Shown here: positions 41,506 to 50,266 of the stretch, piece by piece | How positions within the stretch are numbered: the stretch's first letter is position 1 | Layout: each line of letters starts with the position of its first letter | Assembly (NCBI GenBank): GCA_016710015.1 | Contig: JADJLR010000001.1 | Location: forward strand, 248,001-312,000 | DNA: 64,000 bases | Reading direction: 5' to 3' | From: Flavobacteriales bacterium | GTDB lineage: Bacteria; Bacteroidota; Bacteroidia; Flavobacteriales_F; PHOS-HE28 | Translations under genes and position numbers: made by a program | Notes under the pieces: model-generated | Told to the model about the DNA's origin: nothing | The model's database searches: none | The model's input: the letters and a program-made list of their open reading frames with translations, nothing else

Positions 41506-43695
41506 ATGAAGTACGGCTACGCTGCCATTTCCCTCCTCTTCCTTGCCTCGTTGCACGCACCCGTGTTCGCACAAGGCGACAACACCTCCTTCAACTGGAA
41601 GTTCGAGGAAGGGAACAAGTTGATGGAGGAGAAATTCTATAACCAAGCAGCTGACATTTGGGTTGAATTGCTGGCGAAGGATCCTGAGAACGCGAACTTG
41701 AACTACAAACTGGGGTACTCCTATTTCAACTCGTACAACCAGAAATCGAAGTCGCTTCCCTTCTTGGAGAAAGCATCTGCAATGCGCACCCGGGGCATGG
41801 GTGGCTTCAATACGGCAGGGTACGACCCCTTCGATGCACGCGAACGCAACGCACCGATGGAAGTGGACTACTATCTGGGACGCGCCTACCATGTGAACGA
41901 CCAATTCGACAAGGCCGATGTGGCCTATCAGAAATTCATCGACGAAACGGATACGAAGCACGATCTGCATGCACAGGCCATCCGGGGGAAGGAGCAAACG
42001 GCGAACGCGCGTGTGCTGCGATCCACACCAATGGATTACAAGATCTCCAACGTTGGCCAGGTGATCAATTGGGCAGGTCCGGACTTCAGCCCGGTATTGA
42101 GCGTGGACGGCAACGCCTTGTTCTACACCTCCCGACGCATCCGTCCGGATAGTGCCAACGCGTCCGTGATCGACCCGATCGCCGGCCAGCCCTACGAGAA
42201 CGTTTACGTGAGCTACAAAGACCGCGAAGGCAAATGGCAAGCACCTGAGGTGCTCAACATCAACCCGGCCGTTGGCCACTTGGCCACCATCAACGTAGCA
42301 GCAGATGGTCAGACCTTGTTCGTTTATCGGGACGATGGCGGCAACGGCAACATCTACGAAAGCAAACTCGTGGGTGAGGTGTGGAGCGACCCGGTCCTGA
42401 TGGGCAGCGACATCAACACCAAGGCGTGGGAAACGCACGGTGCACTCAGTGCCGATGGGAACACCTTCTACTTCGTGAGCGATCGCAAGGAAGGCAGTAT
42501 AGGTGGCCGCGACATCTACCGCGTGGTGCGCTTACCCAATGGCGAGTGGAGCAAGTCCCAGAACCTCAGCAGCGTCATCAACACGCCATACGACGAGGAC
42601 GGCCCCTTCATCCATCCGAATGGACGCACCTTGTACTTCAGTTCCATGGGCCATAACTCCATGGGCGGCTTCGACATCTTCATGACCGAGATGAACGATG
42701 ATGGCACCTGGACCGCACCAAAGAACCTCGGAGCACCGCTGAACTCCACGGATGACGATGCCTTCTTCGTAACCACCGCCGATGGACGTCGCGGTTACTT
42801 CAGCAGTGACAAGATCGATGGCTACGGCGAAAAGGACATCTACTTCGTGGACCTACCCAGCGACATGGAGGCCGAGGGACTCACCGTGTTGAAAGGCTAC
42901 ATCATCCCTGCTCCCGGCGAGGAATTGCCACCGAGCACCATCCTGTACGTCACGGACAAGGCCACCGGCGAAGTGAAGACCTACAAGCCCCGCCAACGCG
43001 ATGGGGTGTATGTTGCTATCCTCCCACCCTGCAAGGAGTACAACTTGGACTACCGCGTGAACGACAAGACGGTACACACCGAGGACATCTTCGTGGAGTG
43101 CGAAAGCGCCTACCAGGAGATCAACAAGGAGATCTACCTCAGCCCGGTATCGCTTGCTGGCCCGGCGAGCATCGTGGATCTTCCGAAGGGATCGCCTCCC
43201 GGCAAGAAGGAAAAAGGCGAACCGGTCCTAGGTGGCAAGGACGATACGAAGGACGATACGAAAACCGCGATGACGGATGCCGAAAAGGAAAAGGCACCCA
43301 AGCATGTCACTCCGGATGCGAGCTACGCGGACGTGTACACCAAGTTCTACATGTACAACGCCAAGGACATCGACCAGAACGAAGCCCGCTGGAACGAGTT
43401 CGTGGATGTGGTGGTCGGCTTGATCGAGAAGAACGGCAAGGCCAACATCGTGATCGAGGCAAGCGCCTCCAAAGTGCCCACCAAGACCTTCGGTACCAAC
43501 GAGAACCTGAGCCGCCAGCGCATGGAAGATGCCCGGGCACGCCTCCTAGAAGCGGTAAAGTCACGTGGCAAGGACGAAACGAAACTCTACCTCGAAGCGG
43601 TGAACAACTTGGTGCAAGGCCCCAAGTACATTGGCGACTACAAGAACACCGAGAAGTACGGCAAGTTCCAGTACGCCAAATTGAAGGTGCGCTAG
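41506..43695 (+). CDS. PorE-like protein with TPR, PD40 propeller and OmpA-like C-terminal domain
   Basis: A 729-residue exported protein (signal ending at APVFAQ). Residues 25-160 form TPR-like helices (FYNQAADIWVELLAKDPENANLNYKLG). Residues 180-450 are PD40/WD40-like propeller units: FSPVLSVDGNALFYTSRR, THGALSADGNTFYFVSDRK, DGPFIHPNGRTLYFSS, with GGFDIFMTEMNDDG. A carboxypeptidase-regulatory-like domain follows at about 465-550, a Lys/Asp-rich linker, and a C-terminal region with NENLSRQRMEDARARLL that matches the last helix of OmpA domains, though the rest is diverged. This order matches PorE, which anchors the type IX secretion apparatus to peptidoglycan. A terminator follows. Confidence 0.8.
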   Translation: MKYGYAAISLLFLASLHAPVFAQGDNTSFNWKFEEGNKLMEEKFYNQAADIWVELLAKDPENANLNYKLGYSYFNSYNQKSKSLPFLEKASAMRTRGMGGFNTAGYDPFDARERNAPMEVDYYLGRAYHVNDQFDKADVAYQKFIDETDTKHDLHAQAIRGKEQTANARVLRSTPMDYKISNVGQVINWAGPDFSPVLSVDGNALFYTSRRIRPDSANASVIDPIAGQPYENVYVSYKDREGKWQAPEVLNINPAVGHLATINVAADGQTLFVYRDDGGNGNIYESKLVGEVWSDPVLMGSDINTKAWETHGALSADGNTFYFVSDRKEGSIGGRDIYRVVRLPNGEWSKSQNLSSVINTPYDEDGPFIHPNGRTLYFSSMGHNSMGGFDIFMTEMNDDGTWTAPKNLGAPLNSTDDDAFFVTTADGRRGYFSSDKIDGYGEKDIYFVDLPSDMEAEGLTVLKGYIIPAPGEELPPSTILYVTDKATGEVKTYKPRQRDGVYVAILPPCKEYNLDYRVNDKTVHTEDIFVECESAYQEINKEIYLSPVSLAGPASIVDLPKGSPPGKKEKGEPVLGGKDDTKDDTKTAMTDAEKEKAPKHVTPDASYADVYTKFYMYNAKDIDQNEARWNEFVDVVVGLIEKNGKANIVIEASASKVPTKTFGTNENLSRQRMEDARARLLEAVKSRGKDETKLYLEAVNNLVQGPKYIGDYKNTEKYGKFQYAKLKVR

Positions 43696-43709
43696 AACAG
43701 ACCGATCGT

Positions 43710-43753
43710 GAAGAATTCAGGGACCCCGGCAGCGATGTCGGGGTTCTTCATTT
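43710..43753 (+). terminator. Intrinsic terminator after the PorE-like gene
   Basis: A stem with ACCCCG pairing to CGGGGT (43723-43728 with 43739-43744) and an outer GAAGAA/TTCTTC arm ends in TTCATTT. It sits 15 bases after the stop codon. Confidence 0.6.
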
Positions 43754-43768
43754 CATACTTTTCGCAAG

Positions 43769-44542
43769 ATGAAACTGACATTGACCCGCCCCCTCGCCGT
43801 CTTCGATCTGGAAACAACAGGCGTCAAGATCGGTCGTGATCGGATCGTGCAGATCGGTATCGTTCGTTTGATGCCCGATGGCTCTCGTGAGAGTTACCAG
43901 ACGCTAGTGAATCCTGAGATGCTTATTCCAGCGGAAGCCTCGAATGTGCATGGCATCTACGACGCGGACGTGGCGGACGCGCCCGTTCTAGCGGATCTGG
44001 CACAAGAAGTCCTACGGCAGTTGGACGGTTGCGACCTATCGGGCTTCAATTGCATGCGATTCGATGTGCCCTTCCTGGCCGAGGAATTGCACCGTGTGGG
44101 TATCGACTGGGACAGTAGCCACCTGCGCATCGTGGATGTGCAACGCATCTACCACAAGATGGAGCCCCGCAACCTGAGCGCAGCGTTGAAATTCTACTGC
44201 GGCAAGGAGCACGAAGGTGCCCACGATGCCTTGGCCGATGTGGAAGCCACCGCCGATGTGCTGCTCGCTCAATTGGAGCGCTATCCGGATGTACTGCAAG
44301 GCGATGTGGAATTCCTTGGTGAACTGAGCGGCGATCGTCAACGCAGTCCGGATGCGGCCGGCAAACTTCGTTTCGATGACCGCGGAGCTGTGTGCCTGAG
44401 CTTTGGTAAGTACGCTGGTTGGAGCTTGGAAAGCATTGGCCGTAATGATCCCGGATACCTGCAGTGGTTGATGACAAAAGCCGATCTTCCCGGGAGCACC
44501 TTGGCCATCATGCGCAATACCTTGGCCCAGTTGGAGAACTGA
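43769..44542 (+). CDS. DnaQ-like DEDDh 3'-5' exonuclease
   Basis: A 257-residue protein. Exo I is AVFDLETTGV (Asp and Glu), Exo II is SGFNCMRFDVPFL and Exo III is GAHDALADVEATADVL (His and Asp), a full DEDDh set. The C-terminal segment CLSFGKYAGWSLESIGRNDPGYLQWLM is the small domain also seen in exonuclease X-type enzymes and DUF3820 proteins (GK-x-x-G-x-x-L ... DPGYL-W). It degrades single-stranded DNA or RNA in repair. Its ATG lies 15 bases past the terminator; CATACTTTTCG upstream resembles a -7 box. The FAH-family gene follows by 11 bases. Confidence 0.9.
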   Translation: MKLTLTRPLAVFDLETTGVKIGRDRIVQIGIVRLMPDGSRESYQTLVNPEMLIPAEASNVHGIYDADVADAPVLADLAQEVLRQLDGCDLSGFNCMRFDVPFLAEELHRVGIDWDSSHLRIVDVQRIYHKMEPRNLSAALKFYCGKEHEGAHDALADVEATADVLLAQLERYPDVLQGDVEFLGELSGDRQRSPDAAGKLRFDDRGAVCLSFGKYAGWSLESIGRNDPGYLQWLMTKADLPGSTLAIMRNTLAQLEN

Positions 44543-44553
44543 ACACCCCTGTC

Positions 44554-45174
44554 ATGAAACTCGTTTGCATCGGCCGTAACTACGGCGCACACGCCAAGGA
44601 ACTGGGAAATGCCCTGCCGGATGAACCCGTGGTATTCCTGAAACCGGAAAGCGCGCTCATCCCGAAACACGGCCCCATCGTGCTTCCCACCTTCAGCAAC
44701 GATATCCAACACGAGATCGAGCTGGTGTACTCCATCATCCGGAAGAATGGCAAGGCACAAGCGGACAAGGTCTCCATCGGTCTCGACCTTACTGCACGCA
44801 GCCTCCAGAAGGCACTGAAGGACGGTGGTCTGCCTTGGGAAAAGTCCAAATCCTTCGACGGTTCGGCTTACGTCGCCGAGGCCTTTACAGCTCTTGAGTC
44901 CTTCCCGCCCGGACACCACATCGATTTCCTGCTGAAGCGCAACGGTATCGTGGTGCAGAGCGGGCACAACGGGCAAATGATCTTCCCCATCGACACGATC
45001 ATCGCGGATGTGGAGCGTTACATGTTGCTGGATGAAGGCGACCTGATCTTCACAGGCACTCCCGCCGGTGTTGGGCCGATCGAAGCAGGCGACCGACTGG
45101 AAGGCTACCTGCTCGGTGAATTGCTTTTCGACCTGACCGTAGAGCAGCCGAAAGCGCCCGCATCCCATCGGTAG
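44554..45174 (+). CDS. Fumarylacetoacetate hydrolase (FAH) family protein
   Basis: A 206-residue minimal FAH-fold enzyme. It has KLVCIGRNYGAHAKELGN, the metal ligands in HEIELVYSIIRKNG and IGLDLTARSLQ, and DLIFTGTPAGVGPIEAGD. The short form is typical of acylpyruvase or oxaloacetate decarboxylase-like members (FAHD1, YcgM), which split or decarboxylate small beta-diketo acids in the cytosol. The start at 44554 gives the usual MKLVCIGRN opening. It belongs to a run of six plus-strand genes with short gaps, from the exonuclease through kdsA to the large membrane protein. Confidence 0.9.
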   Translation: MKLVCIGRNYGAHAKELGNALPDEPVVFLKPESALIPKHGPIVLPTFSNDIQHEIELVYSIIRKNGKAQADKVSIGLDLTARSLQKALKDGGLPWEKSKSFDGSAYVAEAFTALESFPPGHHIDFLLKRNGIVVQSGHNGQMIFPIDTIIADVERYMLLDEGDLIFTGTPAGVGPIEAGDRLEGYLLGELLFDLTVEQPKAPASHR

Positions 45175-45176
45175 GA

Positions 45177-45184
45177 TACCTTTG
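45177..45184 (+). promoter_or_regulatory. Candidate -7 element upstream of kdsA
   Basis: TACCTTTG matches TAnnTTTG exactly and lies 45 bases before the kdsA ATG, just after the stop of the FAH-family gene. No TTG is found 19-21 bases upstream, so the promoter is tentative. Confidence 0.35.
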
Positions 45185-45229
45185 CGGCTTATTCCATTGA
45201 ACGCCCGTCGCAATGCGGGTACAAGCAAC

Positions 45230-46084
45230 ATGACCAGGATCGTCAACGTAGGCAACATCAAGTGCGGCAGCGAACAGCTCTTCCTCATCAGCGGCCCGTG
45301 CGTGATCGAGACCGAGGACGTGATGATGCGCACTGCCGAGAAGCTCAAGGAAGTGAGCGAGCGCATCAAGGTGCCCGTGATCTACAAGAGCAGCTTCACC
45401 AAGGACAACCGAAGCAGCGTGGATTTCTACCAAGGGCCCGGACTGGAGGAAGGTTTGAAAGTGCTGGAACGCATCAAGAAGGATTTCGGCTTCCCGATCC
45501 TTACGGACATCCACTACCCCAGCCAAGCCAAGCCTGCTGCAGAGGTATGCGATGTGTTGCAGATCCCGGCCTATTTGGTCATGCAGACCACCTTGGTGAC
45601 CGAAGCGGCCAAGACCGGTGCCGTGATCAACCTGAAGCATGCCCAGTTCCTAGCCCCGGACAACATGATCAAGCCCGCCGAGAAAGCGAAAAGCGTGGGC
45701 AACGACAAGATCATCTTGACCGAACGCGGCTACACCTTCGGCTATAACGACCTGATCGTGGACCCCCGCGCCTTCTACCACATGCGCAAGACGGGCTACC
45801 CGATCGTGTTCGACATCACGCATAGCATCCGGAAGTACGGCATCCCGAGCGCCGATCCGCGGGGTGGCAACCGTGACGTGATGCCTACGATCGCGCGCGC
45901 TGGTGTTGCTGCTGGCGTGGACGGCGTATTCATTGAAACGCATCCGGATCCGAGCAAGGCCCTTTGCGACGCGGCCAGCCAATTGTGCGTCTACGACCTG
46001 GAGGAGTTCATGAAACCCTTGATCGATCTGCACGCCGTGGAAGTGAAGCACCGGGAATTCGTTGCAGAGACACAGAGTCGCTGA
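45230..46084 (+). CDS. kdsA: 3-deoxy-8-phosphooctulonate (Kdo-8-P) synthase
   Basis: A 284-residue TIM-barrel enzyme joining phosphoenolpyruvate and D-arabinose 5-phosphate to Kdo-8-phosphate for lipid A and inner-core LPS. Signatures: LFLISGPCVIET, YKSSFTKDNRSS, TDIHYPSQA, LKHAQFLAPDN, LTERGYTFGYNDLIVD and VFIETHPDPSKALCD. Cys24 in SGPC is the metal ligand of class II, metal-dependent KdsA; class I enzymes have Asn there. The start is the ATG at 45230. The last codons (VAETQSR and the stop) lie in the left arm of a dispersed hairpin repeat. The neighbours downstream are the transaldolase-CBS fusion and a KdsC-like phosphatase. Confidence 0.96.
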   Translation: MTRIVNVGNIKCGSEQLFLISGPCVIETEDVMMRTAEKLKEVSERIKVPVIYKSSFTKDNRSSVDFYQGPGLEEGLKVLERIKKDFGFPILTDIHYPSQAKPAAEVCDVLQIPAYLVMQTTLVTEAAKTGAVINLKHAQFLAPDNMIKPAEKAKSVGNDKIILTERGYTFGYNDLIVDPRAFYHMRKTGYPIVFDITHSIRKYGIPSADPRGGNRDVMPTIARAGVAAGVDGVFIETHPDPSKALCDAASQLCVYDLEEFMKPLIDLHAVEVKHREFVAETQSR

Positions 46085-46139
46085 GAAAACCAAACCAAGA
46101 ACCGACCGCATTCTCCGCGCCTTTGCGCCTTTGCGGCAA
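46062..46139. repeat. Hairpin-forming dispersed repeat (GCAAAGGCGCAAAG type), copy 2
   Basis: The right arm, 46113-46139, shares CGCCTTTGCGCCTTTGCGG with the copy at 28.8 kb. The left arm, 46062-46085, pairs with it imperfectly (about 14 of 20 aligned positions) and includes the end of kdsA and its stop codon. The repeat ends 10 bases before the next ATG, the same distance as copy 1 keeps from its gene. Confidence 0.6.
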
Positions 46140-46149
46140 ACCCAACACC

Positions 46150-47172
46150 ATGGAACTCTACCTCGACAGCGCTGACATCAAGGAGATCGACGAAGCCTTC
46201 AAGCTCGGCTTTCTTACCGGCCTGACCACCACACCCACCTTCATGCATCGCGGTGGAGTCACGAACATCGACAAGATGATCCTGGACCTCGCGAAGAAGG
46301 TGCCGATCCTACAAGTGGAAGCCCTTGGCGAAACGGCCGAGGAAGTGGTGAAGGAGGCCAAGCGCCAACTGAAGATGGGCCTGAAGAAGGAGACCACCGT
46401 ATTCAAGATCCCGGTGAGCCTCGAGGGTTTGCGCGCGTGCCGCATGTTGCGGAACGATGGCATCATGGTGAACGTCCACTTGGTGTACACGCTACAACAA
46501 GCCTACATGGCGATGCAAGCTGGTGCTTCGTACGTATGTCCTCTCGTTGGTCGCTTACAGGATCAGGGACACGATGCCTTGAGCTTGGTACAACAATGCG
46601 TGGAAGCCGTGAACTACTACGGCTACGACACCAAGATCATGTTCAGCAGTGTGCGCACCGTGGAGCATGTGAGGAATGCGGTCGAGATCGGAGTACACAC
46701 CATCACCGTACCGTGGAAGTTGATGAGGCAGCTAACGGACAATCACTTCACGGCCATCGGCACGCAGCAGTTCTATGTGGACACCCGTTTGATCACCATG
46801 AAGGTGAAGGATGTGCTGACCCGCAGCAACCCAACGGTGAAGGAGAGCGCAACGGTCAGCGAGGCCTTGGTCGCCATGACGAAGCACGGCTTCGGCGCAG
46901 TGATGGTCGTGGATGCCAAAGGCAAGAACAAGGGTGTGTTCACCGATGGTGGATTGCGCCGCGGACTCGAAAAGGAAGGCAACAAATTCCTAGCGAAGAA
47001 GTTGAGTGCGATGAAATTCAACGCGCCCTTCACCATTAGCCCGGAAGCGTTGCTGGATGATGCCCAAAAGGCATTCAAGGAGCACAAGGTGGATACACTG
47101 AGTGTGAGCGAGAACGGCAAGCAATTGGGAATGCTGGACATTCAGGATCTGATGAAAGCGATCGCTGGGTAG
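46150..47172 (+). CDS. Transaldolase/fructose-6-phosphate aldolase domain fused to a KdsD-like CBS pair
   Basis: A 340-residue fusion. Residues 1-205 are a TalC/FSA-type TIM barrel: MELYLDSADIKEID with Asp6 and the Schiff-base Lys86 in TVFKIPVSLEGL. Deviations: TTTPT replaces TTNPS at 26-30, and the position equal to Tyr131 of FSA or Phe of transaldolases is Leu132 in CPLVGR; Glu57 is transaldolase-like. Residues 219-340 are two CBS motifs (MKVKDVLTRSNPTVKESATV, GVFTDGGLRRGLEKE, DTLSVSENGKQLGMLDIQDLM), closely like the CBS part of KdsD, arabinose-5-phosphate isomerase. The gene lies between kdsA and a KdsC-like gene. I infer a role in supplying or controlling the Kdo precursor. Confidence 0.9.
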   Translation: MELYLDSADIKEIDEAFKLGFLTGLTTTPTFMHRGGVTNIDKMILDLAKKVPILQVEALGETAEEVVKEAKRQLKMGLKKETTVFKIPVSLEGLRACRMLRNDGIMVNVHLVYTLQQAYMAMQAGASYVCPLVGRLQDQGHDALSLVQQCVEAVNYYGYDTKIMFSSVRTVEHVRNAVEIGVHTITVPWKLMRQLTDNHFTAIGTQQFYVDTRLITMKVKDVLTRSNPTVKESATVSEALVAMTKHGFGAVMVVDAKGKNKGVFTDGGLRRGLEKEGNKFLAKKLSAMKFNAPFTISPEALLDDAQKAFKEHKVDTLSVSENGKQLGMLDIQDLMKAIAG

Positions 47173-47173
47173 G

Positions 47174-47848
47174 ATGCTCGGCGCAAGTGGAAGGCACCAA
47201 GACGACAGGCTGCTCGCAAGGCGTGATGCGACCTTGCAGCGATTGTCACGGATCAAAGCCGTGATCTGCGATTGGGACGGTGTTTTCAACGACGGTTTCA
47301 AGGACGCGGAAGGCGGCAGTCCTTTCAGTGAGGTGGACAGCATGGGCATCAACCTCTTGCGTTTCGCCTTGTGGCTGCGGAAGGAGGAGCTCCCCTACTC
47401 CGCGATCATTACCGGGCAGAACAACGCCTTCGCCGAACGCTTCGCCCAACGCGAGCATCTCCATGGCATTTACGCAGGCTATACGCACAAACCCGAAGCC
47501 TTTGATCGGTTCCTTGCACAACATGACCTTCGGCCGGAGGAAGTACTCTTCGTGTTCGATGATGTGCTGGATCTACCCGTTGCGGAGCGATGTGGTATGC
47601 GCGTCTTGATCGGCCACCGAGCGACGGAACTCTTCCAGCGTACCTGCATCGAGCGTGGTCTTGTTGATATCCACATCAACTTGGATGGCAGTCACCATGG
47701 CTTGCGAGAAGCCTGCGAGTTGTTGATCCAGCTCCTCGGCAATTGGGAACGCGTTATCGACCATCGCGTGGCGTATGATGCCGTCTACCAGCGCTACCTC
47801 GCAACTCGGCAAGCCGTGGTGACCGAAGTTGTGCGGCACACGCGTTGA
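47174..47848 (+). CDS. KdsC-like HAD phosphatase
   Basis: A 224-residue HAD-family phosphatase without a cap domain. Motif I is VICDWDGVFNDG (two Asp), motif II SAIITGQNNAF (Thr), the motif III Lys is in GYTHKPEAFDRFL and motif IV is FVFDDVLDLP. The order matches KdsC, which removes phosphate from Kdo-8-P, and GSHHGLREACELL corresponds to the KdsC C-terminal GG-x-GAVREVCDLL. About 35 extra C-terminal residues and an altered motif IV distinguish it. The gene starts one base after the transaldolase-CBS stop, so the two are translated from one message. The Kdo role is inferred from sequence and neighbours together. Confidence 0.82.
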   Translation: MLGASGRHQDDRLLARRDATLQRLSRIKAVICDWDGVFNDGFKDAEGGSPFSEVDSMGINLLRFALWLRKEELPYSAIITGQNNAFAERFAQREHLHGIYAGYTHKPEAFDRFLAQHDLRPEEVLFVFDDVLDLPVAERCGMRVLIGHRATELFQRTCIERGLVDIHINLDGSHHGLREACELLIQLLGNWERVIDHRVAYDAVYQRYLATRQAVVTEVVRHTR

Positions 47849-47858
47849 AAGTGCGACC

Positions 47859-50222
47859 ATGGGTTGGCGCAGTGCTCCTTCTTCCCGAGCAGCCTTGATC
47901 GGTCTTGGTGCTGCCTGTGCTTTGCTGCTCTTCATCTTTTACCGTAGCGTCCTACTATCTCCGAATGCGGTGCTCTCCACCCAAAGTGGCGATGGCCTGA
48001 AGAACTATTACACGCTGGTGCAACATGCCCACGGTTCCGGGAATTTCTGGAACATGAACGGCATGAATCATCCGTATGGCGAGCATGTGGTATACACCGA
48101 TGGCCATCCATGGCTTTCGGCCGCACTGCGATCACTGAAGCCGGTGTTTCCGGACATCGCAGACTACAGCGTGGGGATCCTCAACATGCTGATGGTGCTT
48201 GGCATGCCACTCTGTGCATTCGTGCTCTTTGCGCTGTTCCGTAGTTTCGATGTTCGTCCGTGGTTGGCCGCAGCAGGTGCCTTCGGCATCACGGTCCTTG
48301 CGCCACAGACCAACCGGATCGGAGGGCACCTCGGCCTGAGCTATTCCGTCTTCATTCCGCTCACGTGGTACGTACTCGTGCGGATCGAAAGGGACCGGCG
48401 TTGGTTCTCTTGGGCCTCGGTGCTGTGCATCATCCAGTTGTTCTGGTGGGCGACACACCCGTACATCGGAGCGATGGCCTCGCTCTTCGCTGGGCTTTTC
48501 TGTGGAGCAATGGTGTGGATCAAGCGCACAGAACGAACGATGCTTCGACGATGGTCGGTCGCATTCGTTCTGGCCTGCGCACTCCCCATGCTCCTCTTCA
48601 GGACCACGGTGGGGCTCACCGATCACCACAAGGGACGAAGCGAGCACCCCAGCGGATTCTTCAACTACACCGCTGAACCGGACGATATTCTACTCCCCTC
48701 CGCACCGCCACTTCGACCCGTGCTGGATCGACTCACCAACGGCGGCATTCGCACCCAATGGGAGGCTCAGGCATACGTGGGTGCAGGAAGCACGCTCGTG
48801 CTTTTGAGTTGGGCGTTCATCACCATGCGAAGGAGAATGCAACGCCGAAAAGGCGAGCCGTTGCCTGTTGCCTTGCGCGGCGCATGGTGGTCCAGCCTGC
48901 TTTTATTGCTCTTTGCGTTCTGCATCCCCTTCAAGGACTTTCCAGAATTGTTGGATCACCTTCCCATCCTTGAACAATTCCGAGCAACCGGGCGGTTCAC
49001 TTGGCCGTTCTATTTCGTGATCACGGTGACCGCACTCTTCCTGCTGGACAAATGGACACGCAACGCATGGTGGAATGGGAAGGTCGCCTTCGCCACCGGT
49101 CTTGCCCTTTTGCTTCCGCTCAGTTGGGTGATCGAAGGAGCCTCGGCACATGTGGTGGGCAAGGGCTTTGATGGATCTCCGAACGTGTTTTCAAGGAAAC
49201 ACGCACCACAGGCCATGCGCGAGTTGTGGGAACGACAAGAACACACGACGTATCAAGCGATCCTACCGATGCCGTACTTCAACTTCGGAAGTGAATCATT
49301 CACACGACCGAGTTTGGATGGGATCACACGTGCAGCACTGAGCACTTCGCAAGCCTTGCGACTCCCGATCCTTGGTTCCATTCTTTCGCGCGTTTCCGTT
49401 CCCGAGTCACGCTCACTCACCCAATTGGTCTCGCAGTCGTGGTACCACAAACCTGTGGCCGACCTCTTGCGCAAGGATCAACCGTTCCTGATCGTGCGCA
49501 GCCATGAAGCACTGACGGCCAATGAAGCGAAGATCATCGGCAGAGCGCATCCGATCGACAGCATCGATGGCATCCGCCTCTACCGCATCAGCCACGACGA
49601 ACTCTTCACGGATCACTCGGCGGAAGTGCTGGAGAATTTTCAACGCCTGCGCCCTGCGTTGGATGAACGGAACGGCTACTTGATCGCTGGCGACGCTCCC
49701 TTCTTCACCGTCCAGGAATTCGAGGATCGCCCAGCGACGATAACGAAACGTGGTTCTGGTGCATTCAGCACCGCGAAGAAAGGAGTACACGTCGTAGCAG
49801 AGTTGGAGTTGAAGGGCATTCACCAAGGCGACGAGCTAGTGCTCAGCGTGTGGATGTTCAACGGGGCTCCTGAGGCGCTGAACATGGGGCTCCGACTGGA
49901 AGTGGCCCAAGCCATGCCCGATGGGACCGAGCAGGTGGACATCGGCATCCCGAACGAAACAGAGACCATCGATGGGGATTGGTCCATGCTGGAATTCACG
50001 GTAGTTGCTCGCACCAACGATCCTCTTTGGACGGTCCGCACTGTATGCCGCGACAGATTGGATCGCACGCTCATCTTGGATGACCTGGTGATTCGGCCCG
50101 CCGGATGCACGATCTACAACGTGGAGAGCGCAAATGACAAGACCCCGAAAGGCTTGTTCATGAACGGTCATTGGATCCGCGATGATCACGGTATTCTCGA
50201 CCGAACGACGTTCACCGAATAG
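47859..50222 (+). CDS. Large polytopic membrane protein with C-terminal soluble domain
   Basis: A 787-residue protein with about ten membrane helices in residues 10-430 and a large periplasmic region after that. The first loop (VLSTQSGDGLKNYYTLVQHAHG...NHPYGEHVVYTDGHPW) has an Asp and repeated His, as in GT-C-like proteins of the YfhO/DUF type, but I cannot place it in a named family. The C-terminal 170 residues (GVHVVAELELKGIHQGDELVLSVWMF) look like a carbohydrate-binding beta-sandwich. It starts 10 bases after the KdsC-like gene, at the end of the Kdo run, so a role in LPS or surface glycan assembly is plausible but unproven. The start is the ATG at 47859. Confidence 0.75.
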   Translation: MGWRSAPSSRAALIGLGAACALLLFIFYRSVLLSPNAVLSTQSGDGLKNYYTLVQHAHGSGNFWNMNGMNHPYGEHVVYTDGHPWLSAALRSLKPVFPDIADYSVGILNMLMVLGMPLCAFVLFALFRSFDVRPWLAAAGAFGITVLAPQTNRIGGHLGLSYSVFIPLTWYVLVRIERDRRWFSWASVLCIIQLFWWATHPYIGAMASLFAGLFCGAMVWIKRTERTMLRRWSVAFVLACALPMLLFRTTVGLTDHHKGRSEHPSGFFNYTAEPDDILLPSAPPLRPVLDRLTNGGIRTQWEAQAYVGAGSTLVLLSWAFITMRRRMQRRKGEPLPVALRGAWWSSLLLLLFAFCIPFKDFPELLDHLPILEQFRATGRFTWPFYFVITVTALFLLDKWTRNAWWNGKVAFATGLALLLPLSWVIEGASAHVVGKGFDGSPNVFSRKHAPQAMRELWERQEHTTYQAILPMPYFNFGSESFTRPSLDGITRAALSTSQALRLPILGSILSRVSVPESRSLTQLVSQSWYHKPVADLLRKDQPFLIVRSHEALTANEAKIIGRAHPIDSIDGIRLYRISHDELFTDHSAEVLENFQRLRPALDERNGYLIAGDAPFFTVQEFEDRPATITKRGSGAFSTAKKGVHVVAELELKGIHQGDELVLSVWMFNGAPEALNMGLRLEVAQAMPDGTEQVDIGIPNETETIDGDWSMLEFTVVARTNDPLWTVRTVCRDRLDRTLILDDLVIRPAGCTIYNVESANDKTPKGLFMNGHWIRDDHGILDRTTFTE

Positions 50223-50266
50223 GCGACTCCGGTGCTGACATGCACCCAGAGCAACTCTTGCATCGA

